The position numbers and the translations under genes were made by a program. From NCBI RefSeq assembly GCF_021789175.1, contig NZ_CP084560.1, forward strand, positions 806,001 to 870,000: a DNA stretch of 64,000 nt, read 5' to 3'. How positions within the stretch are numbered: the stretch's first letter is position 1; every line of letters starts with the position of its first letter. Below, piece after piece: positions 1 through 7,931 of this stretch. This stretch comes from Arthrobacter sp. FW306-2-2C-D06B. GTDB taxonomy: Bacteria > Actinomycetota > Actinomycetes > Actinomycetales > Micrococcaceae. The notes beneath the pieces are model-generated. The model had not been told where the DNA came from. It did no database searches and saw nothing but the letters and a program-made list of their open reading frames with translations.

Positions 1-1008
1 AACGTCCAGAAGCTGTGGGAGAAGAGCCTCGTTCCCGCCTTCGAGAAGGCCAACCCCGGCTACAACGTTAAGGTCACCCTCGATCTGCACGGCGAGCACG
101 ATGCCCAGACCCTGGCGAAACTAACCAGCGCCACGGAGCAGAACAAGGAACCTGATTTCGACCTCGTCGATGGCGGCTTTGTCTCCAAGGCCTCGGCAGC
201 CAATCTGCTGACCTCCGTGAGCGCGCAGACGATTTCCGCCTTGAACGATGTCCCGCAGGACGTCATCAAGGCGGGCGGCACCGGCGGTATCCCGTACCGT
301 GGCTCCGCGGTACTCCTGGCATATGACACCAAGACAGTTGCCACACCGCCGAAGACCCTTGACGATTTGCTCGCCTGGATCAAGGCAAACCCGGGCAAGT
401 TCACCTACAACTCGCCCAAGTCGGGAGGGTCCGGCGGTGCATTCGTTGCCACCGTTCTGGACAAGTTCGTCCCCGCCGACGCCCGCGCCAAGATGACGGT
501 GGGCTACGAGAAGGACCTCGAGAAGTACTGGGACCAGGGCTTCGCGACATTGAAAGACCTCAACTCGTCCGTCTTCCAGAGCGGCGTCTACCCCAACGGC
601 AACCAGCAGACCCTTGACCTGCTCGCCAAGGGACAGATCTCCATGGCTCCGGTGTGGTCTGACCAGTTCATCACCGGCTTGACCAACGGCCAGATCCCGT
701 CCACCGTGAAGGCCACCCAGATCAGCAACCCGTCCTTCACTGGCGGTGCCGCCTACCTCGGCATTCCCAAGTCCTCGCCCCGCCAGGAAGCGGCACTGAA
801 GCTTGCCAACTTCGTCCTCTCGCCGGACGCGCAGACCATGATCATCAAGGAAATGTCCGGGTTCCCGGCAATCAGCCTCGACAAACTGCCGGCGGATGTG
901 AAGGACAAGTTCAAGGACGCAGACACCAACAACCTGCGCAAGGGCTACTTCGACCAGATGGGCAAGGACCTGAACAACCTCTGGGACCAGAAGGTTCCCG
1001 GCCAGTGA
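1..1008 (+). CDS. ABC transporter substrate-binding protein, 5' partial
   Basis: Open from base 1, so the signal peptide and first residues lie outside the window; 335 codons are visible. The sequence (VPAFEKANPGYNVKV near the start, then DFDLVDGGF, GGIPYRGSAVLLAYD and GAAYLGIPK) reads as an extracellular solute-binding protein of the iron/polyamine/phosphonate type. It would capture a small solute outside the membrane and hand it to the two permeases that follow. The stop overlaps the GTG of the next gene by 4 nt. The ligand cannot be read directly; the GDPD-IMPase fusion at the end of the operon suggests a glycerophosphodiester such as glycerophosphoinositol (inference). Confidence 0.88.
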   Translation, partial: NVQKLWEKSLVPAFEKANPGYNVKVTLDLHGEHDAQTLAKLTSATEQNKEPDFDLVDGGFVSKASAANLLTSVSAQTISALNDVPQDVIKAGGTGGIPYRGSAVLLAYDTKTVATPPKTLDDLLAWIKANPGKFTYNSPKSGGSGGAFVATVLDKFVPADARAKMTVGYEKDLEKYWDQGFATLKDLNSSVFQSGVYPNGNQQTLDLLAKGQISMAPVWSDQFITGLTNGQIPSTVKATQISNPSFTGGAAYLGIPKSSPRQEAALKLANFVLSPDAQTMIIKEMSGFPAISLDKLPADVKDKFKDADTNNLRKGYFDQMGKDLNNLWDQKVPGQ

Positions 1009-1967
1009 CAACCACGCTTCAAAAGCCGGCGGAACTGCAACAAACAGTTCCGCCGGCGGGTGCCCCGCGCCCCAAGCGACTGAGCCAACGCGCCGTCGGG
1101 TTGTTCATGGCGCTGCCGCCGATCCTGTTGATCGCGATCTTCGTCGGCTTCCCGATCGTTCTCGCCTTCGGCTTCAGCATCGGCTTGACCGGCGGGCTGA
1201 ACCACACCATCGCCACCATCGGCCAGAACGTGCACGAGGCAGACGCATGGTGGGGAACAATGGCGGCCTACCAGGAGATGTTCACGAACAAGCGCTTCCT
1301 CGGCGATCTCTTGGTCACGGTCATCGTGACGCTCGTGAGCACGGCAACTGTCATCTTCCTCGCGCTGGGCATTGGGCTCTACCTCAAGCTCAAAGGCGGT
1401 CGAATGGCCCGGCTCCTCTCCGGACTGGCGATCGTGCCGCTTTTCATCCCTGTGGTCATCGCCTCGTGGGCGATCCTGACCTTCTACTCCGGCACGGGTT
1501 TCCTGCGGAGCGTCTTCGCTCTCTTCGGACTTGACTTCCCCGTGTGGGCCTTCACCATGGTCACGGTCATCATCGGCTCGGTCTGGACGTCCCTGCCGTT
1601 CGCTGTGCTCATGGTCTCGTCCGGACTGCAGTCCGTGCCGAACGCCATGATCGAAGCAGCCCGCGACGCCGGTGCCGGCTCCTTGCGCACGATCGTTTCA
1701 GTGGTCGTTCCCATGGCGGCAGTCCCCATCATCATCGCGACGACCTTTACGGCCATTGGAATTGTTGGATCGTTCACGGTCCCGTACTTCACCGGGCCCA
1801 ATTCACCGAACATGCTCGGAGTGGACATGTCCAACTACTTCTCTGCCTTCAACCAGCCCCAGCAGTCCGCCGTCATGGCCTTCACTGTCTTCCTGATTGC
1901 CTCCGGAATCGCCGCGCTCTACGTGTGGGCAAACTTCCGTTCCGCCAAGGAACAGGGGAAAGTCTGA
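1005..1967 (+). CDS. ABC transporter permease (first subunit)
   Basis: A 320-residue integral membrane protein with a GTG start inside the stop region of the binding protein. After a polar N-terminus of about 28 residues come about six hydrophobic segments. The EAA loop is visible as IEAARDAGAGSLRTIVSVVVP, the cytoplasmic contact for the ATPase. It resembles PotB/YnjC-type permeases of the polyamine/iron/phosphonate importers. It is translationally coupled to both neighbours: its TGA shares a base with the ATG of the second permease. Confidence 0.9.
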   Translation: MTTTLQKPAELQQTVPPAGAPRPKRLSQRAVGLFMALPPILLIAIFVGFPIVLAFGFSIGLTGGLNHTIATIGQNVHEADAWWGTMAAYQEMFTNKRFLGDLLVTVIVTLVSTATVIFLALGIGLYLKLKGGRMARLLSGLAIVPLFIPVVIASWAILTFYSGTGFLRSVFALFGLDFPVWAFTMVTVIIGSVWTSLPFAVLMVSSGLQSVPNAMIEAARDAGAGSLRTIVSVVVPMAAVPIIIATTFTAIGIVGSFTVPYFTGPNSPNMLGVDMSNYFSAFNQPQQSAVMAFTVFLIASGIAALYVWANFRSAKEQGKV

Positions 1968-2818
1968 TGGCTATCACTCCGGCTTCCCGCACCCGCCGAC
2001 CGCTGACGCTGGACTCCATTGTCCGCAGTGCGCTGGTGGGCCTGTTCGTGGTGCTCATGGTCGTTTTCATCCTGGGACCCTTGCTCTGGCTCGGTGTCCG
2101 CGCCTTCGCCGGTAACTGGACCTTCCCCAATCTCCTTCCCGATGACTGGACATTGCGCTGGTGGCAGGTTGTCGTCAACGACAGCGCGCTCGGCATCGCG
2201 GTGCAGAACTCCTTGTTCTTCGCCCCGCTGACGGTTCTTGTATCCGCGATCATCTGCTTGCCCGCGGCCTACGCCTTCGCCCGCTTTGATTTTCCCGGAC
2301 GCCGCTTCTTCCTGATCAGCCTGTTCGCGACGAACGCCTTTCCTAAGATGGGCTTGTTCGTTACCCTGGCGGCTCTTTTCTACGCGCTGAACCTGATGAA
2401 CACCATTTTGGGAATCCTCGTGGTCCACGTGTTGGGCACAGTGGTCTTCATGACGTGGATTCCGGCGGCAGCGTTCGCTGCAGTGCCGCGAAACCTGGAG
2501 GAAGCAGCCCGCGACGCCGGAGCCTCCAAATTGCGCGTGTTCGCCTCAGTGACGCTCCCCATGGCGCTGCCCGGGATTATCGTCGCGGCCGTGATGTCCT
2601 TCCTGGCGTCCTTCGACGAAGCACAAGGAACGTACTTGGTGGGCGCGCCGGCCTTCATGACCATGCCCACCCAGATGTACAGCCTGGTGCTGAACTACCC
2701 CACCCAGGTGGCTGCCGTCTTCTCGATCTTGCTGGCCATCCCCTCCGTTGCCCTCATGCTCGCGGCGCACAAGCACATCCTCGGCGGCCAGCTCGCCGAA
2801 GGCTTCCAGATTAAATAG
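1967..2818 (+). CDS. ABC transporter permease (second subunit)
   Basis: A 283-residue membrane protein of the PotC type. The start is the ATG at 1967, overlapping the previous stop by one base; the frame is open further upstream but would overlap the first permease deeply. The EAA loop reads LEEAARDAGASKLRVFASV. With the preceding permease it forms the heterodimeric channel of the importer. About 31 nt separate it from the ATPase gene. Confidence 0.9.
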   Translation: MAITPASRTRRPLTLDSIVRSALVGLFVVLMVVFILGPLLWLGVRAFAGNWTFPNLLPDDWTLRWWQVVVNDSALGIAVQNSLFFAPLTVLVSAIICLPAAYAFARFDFPGRRFFLISLFATNAFPKMGLFVTLAALFYALNLMNTILGILVVHVLGTVVFMTWIPAAAFAAVPRNLEEAARDAGASKLRVFASVTLPMALPGIIVAAVMSFLASFDEAQGTYLVGAPAFMTMPTQMYSLVLNYPTQVAAVFSILLAIPSVALMLAAHKHILGGQLAEGFQIK

Positions 2819-2849
2819 CGCCCCGCGCTCAACGTCAGACAGAGAACCC

Positions 2850-3929
2850 ATGACCATTCATGAACCATTGACTGAACCACCCGCCAGCGCAGCAAAGCCG
2901 GGTACTCCGGCGTCGGGCGGTGGCCTGACCATCCGCGGCCTCCACAAGATCCTCGGCGGCCGCACGATCATCGACAACCTCGATCTGTCGGTCAAGGAGG
3001 GCGAACTGGTGTCATTGCTGGGGCCCTCCGGCTGCGGAAAGACCACGACGCTGCGCATGATCGCCGGCTTCCTCGAGCCGGACTCAGGTTCCATTGAGGT
3101 GGAAGGCCAGGAGGTGTCGCACCTTGGTGCGGAGAACCGTCCCAGCGCCATGGTGTTCCAGAACTATGCGCTGTGGCCCCACATGACCGTGGCCAAGAAC
3201 GTCGGCTTCCCGCTGAAGCTTCGCAAGATGTCCAAGGCCGAGATCAAGGACAGGGTGGAAACCGTCCTGGAGCTGGTCAGCCTGTTGCACCACAAGGATT
3301 CCAAGCCCGCGCGCATTTCCGGCGGCGAGCAGCAACGGGTGGCTTTGGCCCGGGCGCTCGTCCAGGAGCCGAAACTCTTGCTCCTCGACGAACCCTTGAG
3401 CAATCTGGACGCGAAACTGCGGGTCAAAGTCCGTGAAGACATCCGCAAGATCCAGCAGGAACTGGGCATCACCACGGTCATCGTCACCCATGACCAGGAA
3501 GAAGCGATGTCCATGTCCGACCGCATCGCCGTCATGAATGCGGGCCGGATCGAGCAATACAGTACCCCGGAGGCGCTGTACGCCCGCCCGGAAACCGAGT
3601 TTGTGGCCACCTTCATCGGTAGCATGAACCGCCTGGAGGGCTCGCTGGACAACGGACTCATCACCGCGGGCCCGGACATTCTCGGGATCCGGCCCGAGGA
3701 CGTCATCCTGGCGGACGCGCCCTTCGCGGGTGCGGTCCCGGCGACGGTCGAGAGGGTCGTCCCCCGCGGACACTTCCAGGAAGTGTACGTGCGCAGGGCC
3801 GACGCCCAGCTCCGAAGCTTTGTGAGCGGTGAGCTCATGCAGCCAGGCCAACAGGCATATGCGGGGATCCGAAAGGCCATGACCTTCCGCGACGGACGCC
3901 TGGTAGCAGAGGGAGGTGCCGCACTTTGA
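2850..3929 (+). CDS. ABC transporter ATP-binding protein
   Basis: 359 residues, the motor subunit of the importer. Walker A GPSGCGKT is at about residues 58-65, followed by the Q-loop, signature ISGGEQQRVALARAL, Walker B LLLLDEPLSNLD and H-loop VTHDQEEAMSMSD. The C-terminal extension of about 110 residues contains DILGIRPEDV and fits a TOBE-type regulatory domain, as in MalK/PotA-like ATPases. The ATG at 2850 was chosen because an upstream start at 2748 would overlap the permease. The stop overlaps the TTG of the fusion gene. Confidence 0.9.
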   Translation: MTIHEPLTEPPASAAKPGTPASGGGLTIRGLHKILGGRTIIDNLDLSVKEGELVSLLGPSGCGKTTTLRMIAGFLEPDSGSIEVEGQEVSHLGAENRPSAMVFQNYALWPHMTVAKNVGFPLKLRKMSKAEIKDRVETVLELVSLLHHKDSKPARISGGEQQRVALARALVQEPKLLLLDEPLSNLDAKLRVKVREDIRKIQQELGITTVIVTHDQEEAMSMSDRIAVMNAGRIEQYSTPEALYARPETEFVATFIGSMNRLEGSLDNGLITAGPDILGIRPEDVILADAPFAGAVPATVERVVPRGHFQEVYVRRADAQLRSFVSGELMQPGQQAYAGIRKAMTFRDGRLVAEGGAAL

Positions 3930-5473
3930 GCAACACCGTTGACACCACAAGGACCCGTGCCACCGCCCATCGCGGCGACTCCAGCAAATATCTCGAGAAC
4001 ACTTTGCCCGCCATCGCGTCAGCCATCGACGCGGGTGCTGACCTCGTGGAATTAGACGTGCGGGTAACGAAGGACGGGCAGGTGATCCTGCTCCACGATG
4101 CCTCCCTGCTCAGGATCTGGAGCCTCGACGCCGACGCTGCAGACGTCGACTATGACCGCATCAGGCAACTGGGCGCCGGCGAGGAGCGGATTCCCTTGCT
4201 TTCCGAAGCCCTAGAGCTTTTCCGCGGCCGCCGGTCAACCTTGCTCATCGACATGGACGAGCCCGGCCCCGCAGGGGCGGCTGCCGCCGTCGTGCGCGAA
4301 AGCGGCATCGAAGTGGCCTGGTGCGGAAACCTGGACGGAATGCGGATCATCCGCGCCCTTGACCAGGACGCCCGGATTTGGCTGCCCTGGAGCAAGAGGA
4401 CCGCCCCACCGGAAGAGTTGCTGGCCGAGCTGAATCCTGAGTTCGTCAATTCAGAGCACGTGGTCCTCAGCAAGGACATGGTCGAACAGATCCATGCAGC
4501 AGGGGCCAAGGTTGCGTGCTGGACCGTCGATGACTTGGAAACCATGCGCTGGGCCTTGGGACTCGGCGTGGACTCGATCACGAGCAACCAACTGGACCTG
4601 TTGCAAAGCGCCATCGCCGAAGACCCGCAAGCATGGGCTTCGGCCCAGGCTCCCGGGGGACTGGCCGGGGATGAGGTTCTCGAGTCCCGGAAAGTCGCGT
4701 TGGAGCTGGCCGAATGGGCCGTCGGGTACATGCGCGACGCCGATCGCGGCCTGGTCTCGACCAAAGCGCACCCTGCCGATCTGGTCACGGAAGTCGATGT
4801 CGCCGTCGAGCGCCACGTCCGCGAAGTGATTGCCGCCCGTCTTCCGGGCCACACGGTGGTAGGCGAGGAAATGGGCGGAGTCTCCGTGCCCGGCGCACCG
4901 TGTTGGTACCTTGATCCCGTCGACGGCACGACCAATTACGTAAACCACATTCCCTGGACGGCGTTCTCTCTTGCCTTGGCGGTGGACCGCAAGCCCGCGG
5001 TGGCCGTCGTCGCAGATCCTTGGCGTGACGAGATTTTCGAGGGGTGGGCCGGTCATGGTGCCTGGCTCAACGGAAAGCCGCTATCGCTGGCTCCTGGGGG
5101 AGTTTCGACGGCGGACCTGGCCGGAACCGTGGTGGCGACCGAACTCGCGGGGCACTTGCCGTGGCCCGGGATGCTGGAACTCCTCGCCGGGCTCGGCGAG
5201 CGGCACAGCATCATGCGGATCATGGGTTCGGCGACAATGACGGTGGTGGGCGTGGCTGCCGGGCGTGGCGCGGGGGCAATCATCGGGAGTTTCAGCCCGA
5301 TCGACCACCTGGCCGCCACGCTCGTCGTTCAAGAGGCCGGAGGCATCGTCCTCAATTCCGAAGGCGAGATGGACACGTTCCCGGAAGAAGGCGGAATCCT
5401 GGCTGCCCGTCCGGAATACGCCGCCGAGCTTTTCGATCTGTGGCGGCAGGCCCATGACGACGCCGGCAACTGA
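3926..5473 (+). CDS. Glycerophosphodiester phosphodiesterase - inositol monophosphatase fusion
   Basis: 515 residues with two enzyme domains. Residues about 10-235 are a GDPD domain: HRGD at 15-18, E-x-D in VELDV at 42-46, H58 in LLHDAS. Residues about 255-510 are an inositol-monophosphatase-like Mg2+ phosphatase: GEEMGG near 313, metal/phosphate motif DPVDGTTN near 330, and IDHLAATLVVQEAGG near 458 in place of the usual WD-x-AAG. The TTG start has a strong GGGAGG Shine-Dalgarno about 9 nt upstream. No signal peptide is seen, so it is probably cytoplasmic. It could split an imported glycerophosphodiester and then dephosphorylate the product. Each domain call is firm; the coupled pathway is inference. 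Confidence 0.88.
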   Translation: MSNTVDTTRTRATAHRGDSSKYLENTLPAIASAIDAGADLVELDVRVTKDGQVILLHDASLLRIWSLDADAADVDYDRIRQLGAGEERIPLLSEALELFRGRRSTLLIDMDEPGPAGAAAAVVRESGIEVAWCGNLDGMRIIRALDQDARIWLPWSKRTAPPEELLAELNPEFVNSEHVVLSKDMVEQIHAAGAKVACWTVDDLETMRWALGLGVDSITSNQLDLLQSAIAEDPQAWASAQAPGGLAGDEVLESRKVALELAEWAVGYMRDADRGLVSTKAHPADLVTEVDVAVERHVREVIAARLPGHTVVGEEMGGVSVPGAPCWYLDPVDGTTNYVNHIPWTAFSLALAVDRKPAVAVVADPWRDEIFEGWAGHGAWLNGKPLSLAPGGVSTADLAGTVVATELAGHLPWPGMLELLAGLGERHSIMRIMGSATMTVVGVAAGRGAGAIIGSFSPIDHLAATLVVQEAGGIVLNSEGEMDTFPEEGGILAARPEYAAELFDLWRQAHDDAGN

Positions 5474-6305
5474 GCTCCTCAGCGACGCTGTATCCGCTCT
5501 TGACCGGCGGAGCCGCTTCGACCTGGTTGAGGAGATCCACCTCGACTTTCCGACGCACCACCCGCAGGGCATGGCCTTCGCCAGGGGACTGACGTTCTTG
5601 TCCTCGGTTGAGATCCTCGACGCGCCGCACCCGGCGGTGGATCCGGCGCTACGCACCCCCGGACGGGGGAGTGGCCACGTCTTCGTCCTCGGCGCAGATG
5701 GTGGGCTGCTTCGCGATATTCCTGTGGGCGAGGGATTGGCCTATCACCCCGGTGGTATCGATTTCGACGGCGACCACGTCTGGGTTTCCGTCGCGGAGTA
5801 CCGCGCCGGGAGCAGAAGCATCGTCTACACGATCGATCCGGACACCTTCGAGGTCCGTGAGCGATTCCGAGTGGAGGACCACATCGGTTGGATCGTGCGC
5901 GATCCCGGACTGGACCTGGTGTTCGGCGGAAGCTGGGGTTCCCGGCAGCTCTACACCTGGGACACGGAAGGCCGGCTGGTGGATCAGTGGGAGAACCCCG
6001 GCCACTTCGTCGACTACCAGGATGCCCAGCTGCTGGGGCCGGGCCTTCTGCTGTGCAGCGGGATTTCCCTGTTGCCGCAGGCCAATGGAGGTGTCCTTGA
6101 ACTCGGGGGACTGGGGTTGGTGGAACCACTGCGGCAAAGAATCAGACGGGACGTGCCCATCAGCGTGTTCAGCAGAGCTGGTCACGTCATCACACGCAAC
6201 CCTGTCACCGTCACCGCAGATGAATCCGGACTGCTGATTCATGCGGCGCCGGATGACGGTGATGACGACGGCGGTACACGGATTCTGAGCTACAGGATCA
6301 TTTAA
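5454..6305 (+). CDS. DUF6454-like, probably beta-propeller protein
   Basis: 283 residues from the ATG at 5454, which overlaps the end of the fusion gene by 20 nt and suggests translational coupling. The sequence shows beta-propeller-style strands (HVFVLGADGG, IDFDGDHVWVSV, YTIDPDTFEV) and no signal peptide. I believe it is the family called DUF6454, but that label is from memory. Its place at the end of the importer/GDPD operon suggests a role in the same pathway, perhaps as a lyase or phosphoesterase-like propeller. No catalytic residues can be assigned. Confidence 0.7.
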   Translation: MTTPATELLSDAVSALDRRSRFDLVEEIHLDFPTHHPQGMAFARGLTFLSSVEILDAPHPAVDPALRTPGRGSGHVFVLGADGGLLRDIPVGEGLAYHPGGIDFDGDHVWVSVAEYRAGSRSIVYTIDPDTFEVRERFRVEDHIGWIVRDPGLDLVFGGSWGSRQLYTWDTEGRLVDQWENPGHFVDYQDAQLLGPGLLLCSGISLLPQANGGVLELGGLGLVEPLRQRIRRDVPISVFSRAGHVITRNPVTVTADESGLLIHAAPDDGDDDGGTRILSYRII

Positions 6306-6361
6306 CACAGCCGTGACAGACCGGAAACCGGTCTTGAACGGAGCCTCGATAGCGTGGCGGC

Positions 6362-6538
6362 ATGATCGTATCCATCATGTCCAAGGTCAGTGCCTGGATC
6401 GAAGCCGCCTACTTCTACGATGCCGCCGAGCTGGGGGCCTCCGGAGCCACTGAAACCACCCGCTACGGCTGGCTCCCGGCCCTCAGCGGTGTGGCCATCG
6501 CGGACGCCCAGGCGCGGAAAATCCGCGCTGCGGAGTAG
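6362..6538 (+). CDS. Small hypothetical protein (58 aa)
   Basis: A 58-residue reading frame beginning MIVSIMSKVSAWIEAAYFYD and ending IRAAE. Its ATG lies 6 nt after TAGCGT (6350-6355), the spacing of a -10 element to a leaderless start, and a strong intrinsic terminator follows the stop by 2 nt. This promoter-gene-terminator packaging is the main reason to call it real. There is no recognisable domain; it looks amphipathic-helical. Confidence 0.55.
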   Translation: MIVSIMSKVSAWIEAAYFYDAAELGASGATETTRYGWLPALSGVAIADAQARKIRAAE

Positions 6539-6540
6539 CT

Positions 6541-6565
6541 AAAACCCCGGGATTCCGGGGTTTTT
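6541..6565 (+). terminator. Intrinsic terminator
   Basis: A perfect 10-bp stem (AAAACCCCGG / CCGGGGTTTT) with a GATT loop and a run of T. It sits 2 nt after the small gene and can work in either direction. Confidence 0.85.
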
Positions 6566-6680
6566 GAGTGGCCAAATGTCTTGTTGGACACACTATTCGT
6601 TGATGGCGTGTACTATGCCCTAAACTGCTTCACTGAGGTGCCTGAAATGGCACTATGCAGCAACGAAAGTGAACCAATCA

Positions 6681-6983
6681 ATGGCTACCGATTACGACGC
6701 CCCACGCAAGACCGAAGAAGAGTCTCCCGCCGAATCGCTCGAGGCCCTTCAGGCGTCGCGCGGCTCCGGTGCCCAGACTGCTGTCATCGATGTCGACGAG
6801 AACGACACAGCCGAGGGCATTGACCTTCCGGGCGCCGATCTGTCCGGCGAAGAACTGACCGTCATCGTTGTCCCGGAGCAGTCAGATGAATTTACGTGTT
6901 CATCCTGCTTCCTGGTCCGTCACCGGTCGCAGATCGCGCTGGAAAAGAACGGCCTCAAGTACTGCCGCGACTGCGAAGGCTAA
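6681..6983 (+). CDS. DUF4193 family zinc-ribbon-like protein
   Basis: 100 residues from MATDYDAPRKTEEE. The C-terminal 35 residues carry two Cys pairs (CSSCFLVRHRSQ and YCRDCEG), the pattern of a small zinc ribbon, after an acidic N-terminus. DUF4193 proteins are widespread single-gene actinobacterial proteins of unknown function. The ATG at 6681 was chosen over an in-frame start at 6669 because the protein conventionally begins MATDY. It stands alone and is followed by a GC-rich inverted repeat (roughly 6992-7051). Confidence 0.88.
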   Translation: MATDYDAPRKTEEESPAESLEALQASRGSGAQTAVIDVDENDTAEGIDLPGADLSGEELTVIVVPEQSDEFTCSSCFLVRHRSQIALEKNGLKYCRDCEG

Positions 6984-7050
6984 ACCCCGCACGCAAAGCA
7001 GCCCCGCACGCCTGGAATCCAGCAACACCAAACCAGTCGGGCGGGGCTTT

Positions 7051-7157
7051 GCACGTCACACCCAGCAGACTTTTGGCAGATCGCGCCCGCGAGAGTCTAG
7101 GAATCCCGGGGTTTGGCAGAGCGGCGCAGACCCCTAAAAAGTTGCCGTGCGTGACGC
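7051..7157. repeat. Dispersed ~105-bp intergenic repeat, copy A
   Basis: Begins GCACGTCAC and ends GTGCGTGACGC, so CGTCAC is inverted at the two ends. Inside are CTTTTGGC and GGAATCCCGGGG at the same offsets as in copy B (26529-26632). It is non-coding and lies in the 326-bp gap between DUF4193 and the AMIN-like gene. It is probably a REP/MITE-like element. Confidence 0.5.
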
Positions 7158-7309
7158 AGGCCTGCGACCCCTTGGATCACCTCCCCGTGACTCTTCGCGT
7201 GGCCCGCTAACAGTTGGGCGCCGAATCGGATACGAAGCTCCTGAAAGGGCCCCGACGCTCCTACGCTTGAGCTATCGGATCGCTCAAGCACTCAAGGGGA
7301 TGGGCCCAA

Positions 7310-7855
7310 GTGAGGAAGTTCCATGCGTGGTTGGCGGCTTTGGTAGTAGCCGCCGGGCTCGGCCTCGTGGCTCCAGGGGCGGCGTCCGCAGAACCGTATT
7401 GCGGAATCGTCTGGGGATCGTTGGCGAGGTCCAACCCGGCGCTTACCCAGGCACAAGTGGTCAATGTCAGGACAGGCCAGCAAGGCTGCTTCGACCGCCT
7501 GGTGATCGACCTGAACGGCGCTGTTGCCGGCTATTCAATCCGCTACGTTCCGCAGGTACTGCACGACGGCTCGGGACTTCCCGTCGAGTTGAGGGGCAAT
7601 GCGTTCCTGCAAGTCACGGTCAATGCCCCCGCGTACAACTCCAACGGCAATGCCACGTACAGCCCCGCCGACAAGAACGAGCTAACGAACGTCTCGGACT
7701 ACAAGTCCTTCCGGCAAGTGGCCTTCGCGGGCAGCTTCGAGGGATACGCCAGCATTGGTCTCGGTGTCCGCGCGCGGCTCCCCTTCAGGGTCTTCACGCT
7801 GGCCGGACCGGGAACCGGAACGCGACTGGTAATCGACGTCGCCCACATGTGGTGA
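7310..7855 (+). CDS. Secreted AMIN-like domain protein
   Basis: 181 residues. Residues 1-27 are a Sec signal peptide (RKFHAWLAALVVAAG, cleavage near ASA-EP). The mature part resembles the AMIN-like beta-sandwich of actinobacterial exported proteins: CFDRLVIDL near the start, the conserved LRGNAFLQVTV and the closing TRLVIDVAH. It contains two Cys in the first half. AMIN-related domains bind cell-wall material in other proteins, but no function is proven here. GTG start preceded by AAGGGGA. A long hairpin follows the gene. Confidence 0.75.
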   Translation: MRKFHAWLAALVVAAGLGLVAPGAASAEPYCGIVWGSLARSNPALTQAQVVNVRTGQQGCFDRLVIDLNGAVAGYSIRYVPQVLHDGSGLPVELRGNAFLQVTVNAPAYNSNGNATYSPADKNELTNVSDYKSFRQVAFAGSFEGYASIGLGVRARLPFRVFTLAGPGTGTRLVIDVAHMW

Positions 7856-7880
7856 GCGGCCGTCGGAACCGACACACGGC

Positions 7881-7918
7881 AGAAGCCCTGCTCCGGGTGA
7901 TTCCGGAACAGGACTTCT
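7881..7918. terminator. Terminator hairpin between convergent genes
   Basis: A 16-bp stem with two mismatches (7881-7896 with 7903-7918) around a 6-nt loop. It lies between the convergent AMIN-like gene and the APC permease and has no long T-run. Confidence 0.6.
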
Positions 7919-7931
7919 GACATGTTGATTT

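Noticed and set aside
121..1011. Long minus-strand frame opposite the first binding protein
   Set aside because: It is antisense to a clear gene and reads as a GC-skew shadow; the same applies to long frames at 11050-12663, 32307-33791, 36003-36878 and 45609-46895.
7147..7920. 257-residue plus-strand frame over the AMIN-like gene
   Set aside because: It overlaps the signal-peptide gene at 7310 in another frame, is Arg/Gly-rich and has no motif.
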